Shown here: positions 8,202-16,189 of the stretch, piece by piece
Position numbering within the stretch: the stretch's first letter is position 1
Layout: every line of letters starts with the position of its first letter
NCBI GenBank assembly: GCA_036273735.1
Contig: DASUHA010000045.1
Coordinates: 29,963 to 93,962 of the forward strand
DNA length: 64,000 nucleotides
Reading direction: 5' to 3'
DNA from: 13-2-20CM-66-19 sp036273735
GTDB lineage: Bacteria > Pseudomonadota > Gammaproteobacteria > Steroidobacterales > Steroidobacteraceae
Notes under the pieces: model-generated
The model's input: the letters and a program-made list of their open reading frames with translations, nothing else
Database searches by the model: none
Told to the model about the DNA's origin: nothing
Position numbers and translations under genes: made by a program

Positions 8202-8293
8202 GGAGAGGTGGCCGAGCGGTCGAAGGCGCTGGACTGGAATTCCAGTAAACTCTTCACGGGGTTTCGTGGGTTCGAATCCCACCCTCTCCGCCA
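8202..8293 (+). tRNA. tRNA-Ser (anticodon GGA)
   Basis: A cloverleaf with acceptor stem GGAGAGG pairing with CCTCTCC, D-arm GGCCGAGCGGTCGAAGGC, anticodon stem CTGGA/TCCAG with loop CTGGAAT (anticodon GGA, reading UCC/UCU), a long variable arm typical of serine tRNAs, T-arm GGGTTCGAATCCC, discriminator G and encoded CCA. The sigma-factor gene on the opposite strand ends 3 bases downstream. Confidence 0.96.
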
Positions 8294-8295
8294 CT

Positions 8296-8991
8296 TCAGC
8301 TGCCGTTGTTTTCCGCAATCCGCGCGAGCACCCGGGCGACGATGCTATCGCAGCGCTCGCCCGCGAATCCCCACAGATTGCGCTCTGCGATGTCGACTTC
8401 GCGCGCCAGCGCCTCACGCAACAGGGTCTTGGCACGGAAGTGATGGCTGCGCACCGTTTCCGCAGGAATTCCGAGACTCTCCGCGGTCTCCTCGACGGTG
8501 AGCTCCTCGACGGAGCGCATGACGAAAACCGTGCGGAAGCCTTCCGGCAGGGCATCGATCCGGCGCTCGAGAATGGCCCGCATCTGTGCACGGTCGGCCG
8601 TCGCATCCGGCGAGCCGAGCTCATCGGAGGGGACGGATTCCAATTCGTGGTCGGTGGGTGAAGGAATCATCGGAATTACGTTCTGTCTGCGCGCATTGCG
8701 GCGCATCCTCCCGAGGCACTCGTTCACGACGAGGCGAGACAGCCAAGTCGCAAGAGACGACTCGCCGCGAAACTGGCTGAGGGAGCGGTGTGCGCTGAGA
8801 TAGGCTTCCTGCAGGGCATCCTCCGCCTCTGCGCTGTCGCCCACGATGGCTCGTGCCAGGCGGTAAAGCCTGCGATTGAAGCGACGCATCAGCAGGCCAA
8901 AGGCCGCCGGGTCGCCCGCCAGGACACGCCGCACCAGTGAGGCGTCGTCATCGGGTAGGGCAGCAGAGCAATCGAGCTCGGCGTTGGTCAT
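8296..8991 (-). CDS. ECF-type RNA polymerase sigma factor
   Basis: A 231-residue sigma factor with region 2 (LMRRFNRRLYRLARAIVGD, EDALQEAYLSAHRSL, FRGESSLATWLSRLVVNECL) and region 4 (LPEGFRTVFVMRSVEELTVEETAE with helix-turn-helix IPAETVRSHHFRAKT). A short extension past region 4 contains FAGERCDSIVARVLARI, a tail seen in some ECF groups. It is the last gene of a three-gene minus-strand run after a DUF4142 gene and a cupredoxin gene, with 16 bases to the cupredoxin. No anti-sigma factor gene is adjacent on either side, so its control is unclear. Confidence 0.9.
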   Translation of the reverse strand: MTNAELDCSAALPDDDASLVRRVLAGDPAAFGLLMRRFNRRLYRLARAIVGDSAEAEDALQEAYLSAHRSLSQFRGESSLATWLSRLVVNECLGRMRRNARRQNVIPMIPSPTDHELESVPSDELGSPDATADRAQMRAILERRIDALPEGFRTVFVMRSVEELTVEETAESLGIPAETVRSHHFRAKTLLREALAREVDIAERNLWGFAGERCDSIVARVLARIAENNGS

Positions 8992-9007
8992 GCGATTGTG
9001 CAGTCGG

Positions 9008-9397
9008 TCAGCGAACCTCGATCCTGCCCTTCATGGTGACATGGAGGGTGCACACGTAATCATACTCGCCCGGCTTTCGGGCGACGTAGGTCCACGACGC
9101 GTCCGGATCGATCGGGTGTGAGTCGAATTTCCCGGCGGTGGAGGTCACCGTGTGCGGAAAGAGATCCTTGTTGATCCAGGTGATCCGATCACCCGGGTGT
9201 ACCACGATCACCTGCGGCTTGAAGGCCATGCCTTCGATGATCACCGTATGCGCGTGCCCGGCAGTGCGTTTCGCGCGTTGCGCTGCATGGCCGGTCAGCG
9301 TGCCGGCAGCCACCAGGGCCACGGCGAGAGAGAGAATCAGTACCGGCGCGCGATACCGCCGCGCCGGTGCTGACCGGTCGGAGTGAGGCCGAACCAA
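9008..9397 (-). CDS. Periplasmic cupredoxin-domain protein
   Basis: A 129-residue protein with an N-terminal membrane/signal segment (APVLILSLAVALVAAGTLTG) and a cupredoxin fold. The type 1 copper ligands are visible: His in LFPHTV, then Cys, His and Met in YVCTLHVTMKG. It is plastocyanin/amicyanin-like and probably an exported electron-transfer or copper protein. It lies 11 bases downstream of the DUF4142 gene and 16 bases upstream of the ECF sigma gene on the same strand, so the three are probably co-transcribed. The redox partner cannot be told from the sequence. Confidence 0.85.
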   Translation of the reverse strand: MVRPHSDRSAPARRYRAPVLILSLAVALVAAGTLTGHAAQRAKRTAGHAHTVIIEGMAFKPQVIVVHPGDRITWINKDLFPHTVTSTAGKFDSHPIDPDASWTYVARKPGEYDYVCTLHVTMKGRIEVR

Positions 9398-9408
9398 GGT
9401 CCGAGTCC

Positions 9409-9942
9409 TTACTGTCCGCCGAGCTTGCTCTGAATGTGCTTGGCATGCTCGAGGTGATCCACGAAGGCCGGACGGACCTTGACGAGCAGTGCCTTGAGCT
9501 CGGGATTCTTTGCGCCCGGAATCAGAGCCTTGTCCATCGCGTCGAGCACGGCCTGGTGATAGGTGACCTCATGATCGATGTATGCCTTGTCGAAGGCGGC
9601 GCCCTTCAGTGTCTTGAGGTTGGCAATGTTCTGCTCGCCACCCTGCCTCAGGCTCTCGGCAGTCGCGTTGCCCTCCGGCGTGACATGGAGCTTCGTTACG
9701 AGGGCGACCGCCGCCTTGTTGACACCGGTGTGATCGGTGACCATGCGCTTCGCGAAAGCCCTGACGTCCGCGGCGTGCGCCTTGTGCTCGGCGAGCTTGC
9801 CGGCGTTGATGTCCACTTGGTTGGCGGCGACGACGATCGCGGCAATCTGAGGATCTGTGGGCAAGCCCTGTGCCGAGGCCAACGCCATACCGGCTCCCAG
9901 GACGGCTCCGAGTAAGTACACGGCTCGTTTCATCATGATCAT
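9409..9942 (-). CDS. DUF4142 exported protein
   Basis: About 177 residues. The start at 9942 (MIMMKRAVYLLGAVLGAG) gives a proper signal peptide with cleavage near ALASA; an upstream ATG at 9999 would put 19 charged residues in front. The mature part matches the DUF4142 family: QIAAIVVAANQVDINAGKLA, HTGVNKAAVALV, and an ITH-like segment YIDHEVTYHQAVLD with His residues spaced as in a ferritin-like four-helix bundle. The function of the family is not established. It leads the DUF4142-cupredoxin-sigma operon and is divergent from glcD. Confidence 0.85.
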   Translation of the reverse strand: MIMMKRAVYLLGAVLGAGMALASAQGLPTDPQIAAIVVAANQVDINAGKLAEHKAHAADVRAFAKRMVTDHTGVNKAAVALVTKLHVTPEGNATAESLRQGGEQNIANLKTLKGAAFDKAYIDHEVTYHQAVLDAMDKALIPGAKNPELKALLVKVRPAFVDHLEHAKHIQSKLGGQ

Positions 9943-10127
9943 ATGCTCCCGCGGCGAAGTGGATTTTCTGGGCCGGCGACATCGGCGGACTCCAGGCACG
10001 GACAGAGTGCGGGCACATGCACGGGCCGCGCCGATGATTTGCCCCGGTAGACAATTGGATGCCGCGAGTGGTCGGCCCGTTCCGGGCGCCGCAGGCCGGG
10101 GCCTGGCGAGCTGTGTATGATCCCAGT

Positions 10128-11576
10128 GTGGACAAGGTGATCGACCGCCTGCGCCGCGTATTGCCCCCGGGCGCAGTGCTTGCCACCGCCGAGGAGCTCA
10201 AGCCTTACGAGTGCGATGCACTGATGCTATATCGTCGCGCACCGCTTGCGGTAGTGCTTCCCGCCGCCGAGGCGGAGGTGGCGGCGGTGCTGAGGACCTG
10301 CAACGAGGCCGGGGTGCCGGTCATCGCCCGCGGTGCGGGCACGGGACTTTCGGGGGGTGCGACGCCCAACCCGGATGCCGTGCTCATGTCGCTCGCACGG
10401 CTCAACCGCATCGTCGGTATCGACCCTTTGGCGCGAACCGCGCGTGTGCAACCGGGCGTGCGCAATCTGGCGATATCCGAGGCAGCCGCTCCTTACGGTC
10501 TCTACTACGCCCCTGACCCTTCGAGTCAGATCGCGTGCACGATCGGCGGCAATGTCGCCGAGAACTCCGGCGGCGTGCACTGCCTGAAATACGGTCTCAC
10601 AGTGCACAACCTGCTCGCGCTGCGAGTCCTCACCATTGAGGGTGAGCTGATGGAAATCGGCGCGCGCTCGCTCGATGCGCCGGGATATGACCTGCTCGCG
10701 CTCCTCACCGGCTCCGAGGGTTTGCTCGCGGTCGTCACGGAGGCGACTCTGCGACTCATCCCCCGACCCGAATGCGCGCGGGTCGTGCTCGCCGCTTTCG
10801 CAAGCCTCGCCGAGGCCGGTCAGGCGGTGGCCGATGTGATTGCGGCCGGGATCATTCCGGCGGGGCTCGAGATGATGGACCGGCCTGCGATCGCGGCCGT
10901 CGAGCCCTTCGTAAAGGCCGGCTACCCGCTCGATGCCGAGGCGATCCTGCTGTGCGAGTGCGACGGCACGGCTCACGAAGTCGAGGAGGAGATCCTGCGC
11001 GTCGAAGCCGTGTTGCAGCGCGCGGGCAGCACCGAGTGCCGCATCTCGCGCGATGAGGCGGAGCGGCTGCGTTTCTGGGCGGGACGGAAGGCGGCGTTTC
11101 CCGCAATGGGCGCGCTCTCGCCGGATTACTACTGCATGGACGGCTCCATCCCGCGCAAGCGCCTCGCGGCCGTGCTCGAGGCCATCCGCAAAATGGAAGG
11201 CAAGTATGCCCTGCGCTGCACCAACGTCTTTCACGCCGGCGACGGCAATCTGCATCCGCTCATCCTCTTCGATTCCAACAACGCGCGGGAGGTCGCACGC
11301 GCGGAGGCCTTCGGTGCAGAGATTCTCGAGCTCTGTGTGAGGGAGGGCGGCAGCATCACCGGCGAGCACGGTGTTGGATTGGAGAAGATCGACCAGATGT
11401 GTGTGCAGTTCGGACGCGCCGAGCTCGCGACCTTCCATGCCGTGAAACGCGCGTTCGATGAGCGCGGTCTGCTCAATCCGGGCAAGGCAGTGCCGACCCT
11501 GCACCGCTGTGCGGAATTCGGGCGGCTGCACGTGCGCGGCGGCCAGCTACCACATCCGGAATTGCCGCGTTTCTAG
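10128..11576 (+). CDS. glcD: Glycolate oxidase subunit GlcD (FAD-linked)
   Basis: About 482 residues when started at GTG 10128, which aligns with GlcD; an in-frame ATG at 10059 adds 23 residues without family resemblance. The PCMH-type FAD-binding domain reads PVIARGAGTGLSGGATP and IGGNVAENSGGVHCLKYG; the C-terminal FAD-oxidase domain ends with NVFHAGDGNLHPLILFD and GEHGVGLEK. GlcD is the catalytic subunit oxidising glycolate (or a related 2-hydroxy acid) to glyoxylate. glcE and glcF follow directly, so the complete three-subunit enzyme is encoded; no glcG, glcB or glcC regulator is next to it. Confidence 0.93.
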   Translation: MDKVIDRLRRVLPPGAVLATAEELKPYECDALMLYRRAPLAVVLPAAEAEVAAVLRTCNEAGVPVIARGAGTGLSGGATPNPDAVLMSLARLNRIVGIDPLARTARVQPGVRNLAISEAAAPYGLYYAPDPSSQIACTIGGNVAENSGGVHCLKYGLTVHNLLALRVLTIEGELMEIGARSLDAPGYDLLALLTGSEGLLAVVTEATLRLIPRPECARVVLAAFASLAEAGQAVADVIAAGIIPAGLEMMDRPAIAAVEPFVKAGYPLDAEAILLCECDGTAHEVEEEILRVEAVLQRAGSTECRISRDEAERLRFWAGRKAAFPAMGALSPDYYCMDGSIPRKRLAAVLEAIRKMEGKYALRCTNVFHAGDGNLHPLILFDSNNAREVARAEAFGAEILELCVREGGSITGEHGVGLEKIDQMCVQFGRAELATFHAVKRAFDERGLLNPGKAVPTLHRCAEFGRLHVRGGQLPHPELPRF

Positions 11577-11605
11577 CGGCTGATGATGCCCGCTACGAGT
11601 GCAGC

Positions 11606-12664
11606 ATGACCGATCTGTCTTCTTTGCAGGAGAGCATTCGCTCGGCGGCCGATGCGCGCCGGCCGGTGCGCATCCGTGCCGGCGGGAGCAAGGACTTCTA
11701 TGGCGGGCCGCTCGTGGGCGAGCCGCTGGATGTCGGCGGGCTCTCGGGGATCTCGGATTACGAGCCGACGGAGCTCACCGTAACAGCGGGAGCGGGCACC
11801 CGGATCACGCAGATCGAGCAGGTCCTCGCCGAGCGCGGCCAGATGCTCGCCTTCGAGCCGCCCCGGTTTGCGGGTCGGGCCACGCTCGGCGGCGCGATAG
11901 CGGCCGGACTGTCGGGCCCCCGTCGCGCCTACTGTGGCGCGCTCCGCGATTTCGTGTTGGGCGTCTCGATGATCGACGGGCGCGGAGAGCTCCTGCACTT
12001 CGGCGGCAAGGTGATCAAGAACGTCGCGGGGTTCGATCTCTCGCGCCTCGTGGCGGGCAGCCTCGGCACCCTCGGCCTCATCACCGAGGCGACCGTGAAG
12101 GTCGCGCCCCGGCCGCGCGCCGAATGCACGCTGCGATTTGGGATGGAGCAGCCGAGCGCATTGGAATCGATGGTGCTCTGGGCTACCCGGCCTCTCCCAC
12201 TCTCCGCAACGGCATGGCATGACGGTTACTTACACGTGCGCCTGTCCGGTGCGGAGGCGGCGGTGCGCGCCGCGCGCGAGAGTCTCGGCGGTGAGCTCAT
12301 GGGCGACGCCGAGGAATACTGGGATGGCGTGCGCGAGCAGCGGGTCGATCTATTCTCGGCAGCGCCGGACCTCTGGCGCGTGTCGCTGCCGATGCACTCG
12401 CCGCCATTACCGACCCAGGGGCGATCACTGGTCGAGTGGGGAGGGGCGTTGCGCTGGCTGCCGGGCCCGCAGGACGCAAGCGCCTTGCGCGCCCTCGCCA
12501 CGAGGCTCGGCGGCCATGCGATGCTGTATCGTGCATCGGTGAAACCAACGGAAGGATGCTTCCAGCCGTTGCCTCCGGCGATGCTTTCGCTCCATCGGCG
12601 CCTGAAGGCAGCCTTCGACCCACAGGGCATTTTCAATCGCGGCCGACTCCACCCGGACCTCTAG
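11606..12664 (+). CDS. glcE: Glycolate oxidase subunit GlcE (FAD-binding)
   Basis: A 352-residue FAD-binding protein related to GlcD but shorter, with PVRIRAGGSKDFYGG, ELTVTAGAGTRITQIE and GGAIAAGLSGPRR, and the C-terminal FNRGRLHPDL ending typical of GlcE. It starts 29 bases after glcD, and its TAG stop shares one base with the GTG start of glcF. It acts with GlcD and GlcF at the inner face of the membrane to pass electrons from glycolate to the quinone pool. Confidence 0.92.
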   Translation: MTDLSSLQESIRSAADARRPVRIRAGGSKDFYGGPLVGEPLDVGGLSGISDYEPTELTVTAGAGTRITQIEQVLAERGQMLAFEPPRFAGRATLGGAIAAGLSGPRRAYCGALRDFVLGVSMIDGRGELLHFGGKVIKNVAGFDLSRLVAGSLGTLGLITEATVKVAPRPRAECTLRFGMEQPSALESMVLWATRPLPLSATAWHDGYLHVRLSGAEAAVRAARESLGGELMGDAEEYWDGVREQRVDLFSAAPDLWRVSLPMHSPPLPTQGRSLVEWGGALRWLPGPQDASALRALATRLGGHAMLYRASVKPTEGCFQPLPPAMLSLHRRLKAAFDPQGIFNRGRLHPDL

Positions 12665-13920
12665 TGCAAACCCGACTGAGTGCGGCTCTCCTCGATACAC
12701 CCGACGGGCGGGAGGCGGACGGCATCCTGCGCAAATGCGTGCATTGCGGGTTCTGTACCGCCACCTGTCCCACGTATCAGCTGCTGGGAGACGAGCTCGA
12801 CGGGCCCAGAGGTCGGATCTATCTCATCAAGGAGATGCTGGAAGGGGCGTCGCCCTCCCGAGCCACCCAACTCCACCTCGACCGTTGTCTGACTTGCCGT
12901 GCCTGCGAGACGACGTGTCCATCAGGGGTCCGTTACGGACGCTTACTGGATATCGGCCGGCACCGCGTGGAGCAAGTTGTGCCTCGGACATTGCGGGAGC
13001 GCATCTTCAGGCGGGCACTGCTGGCGACCATTCCGCGGCGGAAGCGATTCACCGCTCTGCTCGCTCTCGGCCGGATGCTGCGACCCCTGATGCCCGCCAG
13101 GCTGCGACACAGCGTGCCGGTGAAGCAGCGCGCAGGCGCCTGGCCGGCTCCGCGGCACGCTCGCCGAATGTTGGTCCTTGCCGGTTGCGTGCAGCCCGGG
13201 GTGGCTCCTGACATCAATGCCGCGGCAGCTCGGGTACTGGACCGGCTGGGTATCACGCTGATCGAAGCGGACGACGGCTGCTGTGGGGCCCTTGCGTACC
13301 ACCTGGCGGAGGCACGGAGCGCGCGCGAGCAGATGCGGCGCAACATCGATGCCTGGTGGCCCGACATCGAGCGCGGTGCCGAAGCGCTGGTCGTCACCGC
13401 GAGCGGCTGTGGCGCCATGATTCGGGACTACGGCGAGCTGCTTCGGGACGATCCGGCGTATGCGCACAAGGCGGCACGGGTAGCGGAGCTCTTTCGCGAC
13501 ATCGGTCAGGTGGTTGCGCAGGAGCTGGCGAAGCCGGGCGCGAGGCTCGAGCCGACATCACCTGCCGGGCGCGGGCAGCGGGTTGCATTCCATGCGCCCT
13601 GTACGCTGCAACACGGCCTGAAGCTTCGGGGCATCATCGAGCCGCTGCTCGAGCAGGCAGGGTACACGCTCACATCGGTTCCCGATGCGCACCTTTGCTG
13701 CGGGTCCGCCGGAAGTTATTCTCTGCTGCAGCCGGCGATCTCGCGTCAGCTCAAAGCCAACAAACTGGCAGCGCTCCAGGCAGACACCCCGGATGTCATC
13801 GCGACAGCCAACGTCGGCTGCCTGATGCACCTGGCCTCCGGCGCCGAGCGGCCCGTCCGGCATTGGATCGAGCTGCTGGGCTCGGCCATGGCTCATGAGG
13901 ATGCCCGCAGCACGAAGTAA
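12664..13920 (+). CDS. glcF: Glycolate oxidase iron-sulfur subunit GlcF
   Basis: About 418 residues from GTG 12664; the longer frame to 12436 overlaps glcE and lacks family features. Two ferredoxin-type 4Fe-4S motifs are near the N-terminus (CVHCGFCTATCPTY and CLTCRACETTCPSG), followed by two CCG domains (VLAGCVQPG...DDGCCGALAYH and FHAPCTLQHG...CCGSAGSYSLLQP). GlcF is the electron-transfer subunit. Its last 28 bases overlap the 3' end of the convergent GDT1-type gene, an overlap that leaves no room for a conventional terminator. Confidence 0.93.
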   Translation: MQTRLSAALLDTPDGREADGILRKCVHCGFCTATCPTYQLLGDELDGPRGRIYLIKEMLEGASPSRATQLHLDRCLTCRACETTCPSGVRYGRLLDIGRHRVEQVVPRTLRERIFRRALLATIPRRKRFTALLALGRMLRPLMPARLRHSVPVKQRAGAWPAPRHARRMLVLAGCVQPGVAPDINAAAARVLDRLGITLIEADDGCCGALAYHLAEARSAREQMRRNIDAWWPDIERGAEALVVTASGCGAMIRDYGELLRDDPAYAHKAARVAELFRDIGQVVAQELAKPGARLEPTSPAGRGQRVAFHAPCTLQHGLKLRGIIEPLLEQAGYTLTSVPDAHLCCGSAGSYSLLQPAISRQLKANKLAALQADTPDVIATANVGCLMHLASGAERPVRHWIELLGSAMAHEDARSTK

Positions 13921-14456
13921 AGGCCGAGCGCGAGGAATATGGCGCTCGCGAGATAGCGGATCCATTTGAGTGGCAGGCGCGCGGAGAACGCCTTGCCGAA
14001 GAAGACGACCGGCGCATTGGCGAGGAACATCCCGATGGTCGTGCCCGCCACCACCGCGAGCAGGTTGGAATAGGCGGCGGCCAGCGCGACGGTGGCGATC
14101 TGCGTCTTGTCGCCGATCTCGGCGATGAAGAAGGTAATCAAGGTGGCCAGGAACGCGCCCCTGCGGCTCCCGTCCGTCGTAGATTCATCGAGGTTGTCGG
14201 GCTTCAGCGTCCACAGAGACATGACGAGCATGCTGATGCCCACCGCGGCATCCAGTATCCGCGGCGTCAGCGTGTGGCCGAGCCGCTGACCGACGAATCC
14301 GGCGATGGCATGGTTGGCCAGCGTCGCGCAGAGCACGCCCGCGAGGATCGGCCAGGGGCTGCGGAAGCGCGCCGCCAGCATGAGCGACAGGAGCTGTGTG
14401 CGGTCGCCCATCTCCGCGACGGCTACCGTCGACAGGCTGATCAGGAAGGATTCCAT
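13893..14456 (-). CDS. GDT1/TMEM165-family (UPF0016) manganese exporter
   Basis: A 187-residue membrane protein started at ATG 14456 (MESFLISLSTVAVAEMGDRT). It has two copies of the family signature E-x-G-D-[KR]-T, AEMGDRTQLLSL and AEIGDKTQIATVAL, each in a three-helix repeat, giving six membrane segments. Members export Mn2+ (or Ca2+/H+). Its leader contains a yybP-ykoY manganese riboswitch, which supports Mn2+ as substrate and rules out the longer frame beginning at 14543, which would lie inside the riboswitch. It converges on and overlaps glcF by 28 bases. Confidence 0.92.
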   Translation of the reverse strand: MESFLISLSTVAVAEMGDRTQLLSLMLAARFRSPWPILAGVLCATLANHAIAGFVGQRLGHTLTPRILDAAVGISMLVMSLWTLKPDNLDESTTDGSRRGAFLATLITFFIAEIGDKTQIATVALAAAYSNLLAVVAGTTIGMFLANAPVVFFGKAFSARLPLKWIRYLASAIFLALGLYFVLRASS

Positions 14457-14529
14457 CAGGTACCTCGAGCCGAGCGGTTGGAGGGACCACGACCGGGGGC
14501 CCCCGTCGCTCGCCTCGAGGGCTTCAGTC

Positions 14530-14640
14530 GTTGGTCTCGCCATGCCGCTAGGGCCCCGTACGCCATGAGCTGACCGCTCAAGTGTGTTGACGTACGGCCC
14601 GGCTCGGGCGCCGGGCGGCTACTCCCCAAGGAGAGTACGC
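14530..14640 (-). promoter_or_regulatory. yybP-ykoY manganese riboswitch
   Basis: On the minus strand the leader reads CTTGGGGAGTAGCCG (near 14616-14630), then CGTCAACACACTTGAGCG (near 14575-14592) and GGCATGGCGAGACC (near 14533-14546). These are the conserved cores of the yybP-ykoY class, which senses Mn2+ and usually switches exporters on. GC-rich stems connect the cores. The exporter ATG follows 74 bases later at 14456. Ends are approximate. A covariance-model search with the Rfam yybP-ykoY family would settle it. Confidence 0.92.
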
Positions 14641-14785
14641 TTTTTAGCAGAGCATCGCGGCGCAGTGCAAGAACCTTCAGCTCGCGTCACGGCACAGACA
14701 CATGCTGTCTCGCTGCTTCGTTGCGGCACCCGAGACGCACATTCGCTTGCGGCGAGTGTCATCGCTTCTCTAGGGGAGAGCCGAC

Positions 14786-15892
14786 GTGCATTCCAAACAG
14801 AAAACCCTGCTGGCGCCGATTGCGCTGGCGGCAGCCGCGTTCCTCACGACCGTCGCCTACGCCGATCGGGATGACTTTGCATATCAACAGACGAATCTAG
14901 TATCCGACGGCGCCGTTCAGGCACGGACGACCGACGGGCAGCTCAAGAACCCGTGGGGAATTGCGGCGTTCCCCGGCGGCCCGTTCTGGATCTCCGATAA
15001 CGGCATGGGCGTCGCCACTCTCTACGATGGCAAGGGCGACATAGTGCCCCTCACCGTGAGGATTCCCCCGCCAGCCGGCTCCCCGCCGGGCACGCCCGCC
15101 ACTCCCACGGGCGCCGTGTGGAACCCGAGCGGGCAGGCGTTTCTGCTCGCACCGGCCAAGGCCGCCTTGTTCATCTTTGCCACCGAGGACGGCACCATCT
15201 CTGCGTGGAACCCAACGGTCGATCGGACTGCTGCCGTGCTGAAGATCGACAACTCCCAGGGTGGCAACGGTGCGGTGTACAAGGGGCTCGCGCTTGCGAC
15301 GAATTCGCAGGGCGTGTTCCTTTACGCGACCAACTTCCGCAGTGGTACGGTCGATGTGTTTGACTCGACGTTCAAGCCGGCGACGCTCGCCGGCTCGTTC
15401 TCCGACTCCAGGATACCCACAGGCTATGCGCCGTTCGGCATTGCATTGATCGACGGAAACCTGTTCGTCAGCTATGCCTTGCAGGATTCGGCAAAACACG
15501 ACGATGTGGCAGGTCAGGGTCACGGCTTCGTGGACGTGTTTGATACGAACGGGCACCTGATCCGCCGCTTCGCTTCGCGAGGTGCGCTCGACTCGCCCTG
15601 GGGGATGGTCCGCGCCCCGCTCGACTTTGGCGGGTTCAGCTCACACGTGCTGATCGGCAATTTTGGCGATGGGCATATCAGCGCTTTCGATTCCGACGGC
15701 GACTTCCGCGGGCAACTGCGTAGGCCCTCCGGCAACCGCATCATCATCGACGGTCTCTGGGGCCTCTTTTTCGGCACGGGACTCGCTGCAGACCCGAATA
15801 CGCTGTATTTCACGGCCGGCACCAATCACGAGGCCGACGGCCTCTTTGGAACGGTGCAGGCGGTCGAGCCGATCGAGCAGCACGGCAACTGA
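14786..15892 (+). CDS. TIGR03118-family exported beta-propeller protein
   Basis: A 368-residue protein starting with GTG behind a good AGGGGAG ribosome-binding site. A signal peptide (LLAPIALAAAAFLTTVAYA) precedes NHL/beta-propeller-like repeats with recurring NPWGIA, GPFWISDNGMG, KGLALATNSQG, LYATNFRSGTVDVFD, GYAPFGIALI and VLIGNFGDGHISAFD segments. These match the family described as TIGR03118, whose function is unknown. No obvious operon partner: the GDT1 gene is divergent upstream and the SRP RNA follows downstream. Confidence 0.85.
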   Translation: MHSKQKTLLAPIALAAAAFLTTVAYADRDDFAYQQTNLVSDGAVQARTTDGQLKNPWGIAAFPGGPFWISDNGMGVATLYDGKGDIVPLTVRIPPPAGSPPGTPATPTGAVWNPSGQAFLLAPAKAALFIFATEDGTISAWNPTVDRTAAVLKIDNSQGGNGAVYKGLALATNSQGVFLYATNFRSGTVDVFDSTFKPATLAGSFSDSRIPTGYAPFGIALIDGNLFVSYALQDSAKHDDVAGQGHGFVDVFDTNGHLIRRFASRGALDSPWGMVRAPLDFGGFSSHVLIGNFGDGHISAFDSDGDFRGQLRRPSGNRIIIDGLWGLFFGTGLAADPNTLYFTAGTNHEADGLFGTVQAVEPIEQHGN

Positions 15893-15929
15893 ACTGACGC
15901 CTGAGTTCCCGCCGCGGATCGCGCATCCG

Positions 15930-15964
15930 CCGCCGCGCCGCAAAGCCGCCTTGCGGCGCGGCGG
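15930..15964 (+). terminator. Strong GC-rich hairpin after the TIGR03118 gene
   Basis: A perfect 14-bp inverted repeat (CCGCCGCGCCGCAA and TTGCGGCGCGGCGG) with a 7-base loop lies 37 bases after the stop codon. No U-run follows, so it is either a factor-dependent or stabilising 3' hairpin rather than a classical intrinsic terminator. It separates the gene from the SRP RNA gene. Confidence 0.5.
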
Positions 15965-16060
15965 GCGAGCGTTTGCTATCATTCGCCTTCCGAGATTCCG
16001 GGCTCGGCGTGTAATCCTTTGAAATTCAAAGAACTAGCGCTCGAGCTCATGAGCCATGGT

Positions 16061-16167
16061 GGCCCGTGTCGGCTACTCCGCGACGACCAGTCGTGAACCC
16101 CGTCAGGGCCGGAAGGCAGCAGCGGCAGCGGCGATGTCGGGTGCCGGAGCTCTCGCTGATACGGGCC
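16061..16167 (+). ncRNA. ffs: Signal recognition particle RNA (4.5S type)
   Basis: The conserved SRP RNA core is present: CGTCAGGGCCGGAAGGCAGC with the GGAA tetraloop and symmetric internal loop that binds Ffh. The ends GGCCCGT (16061-16067) and ACGGGCC (16161-16167) pair to close one long hairpin of about 107 nt, the size of the bacterial small SRP RNA. It ends 22 bases before dnaX, a common arrangement. The exact 5' end was set by the closing stem. Confidence 0.93.
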
Positions 16168-16189
16168 GCCTCCACTGCAAGGCCGAGCA

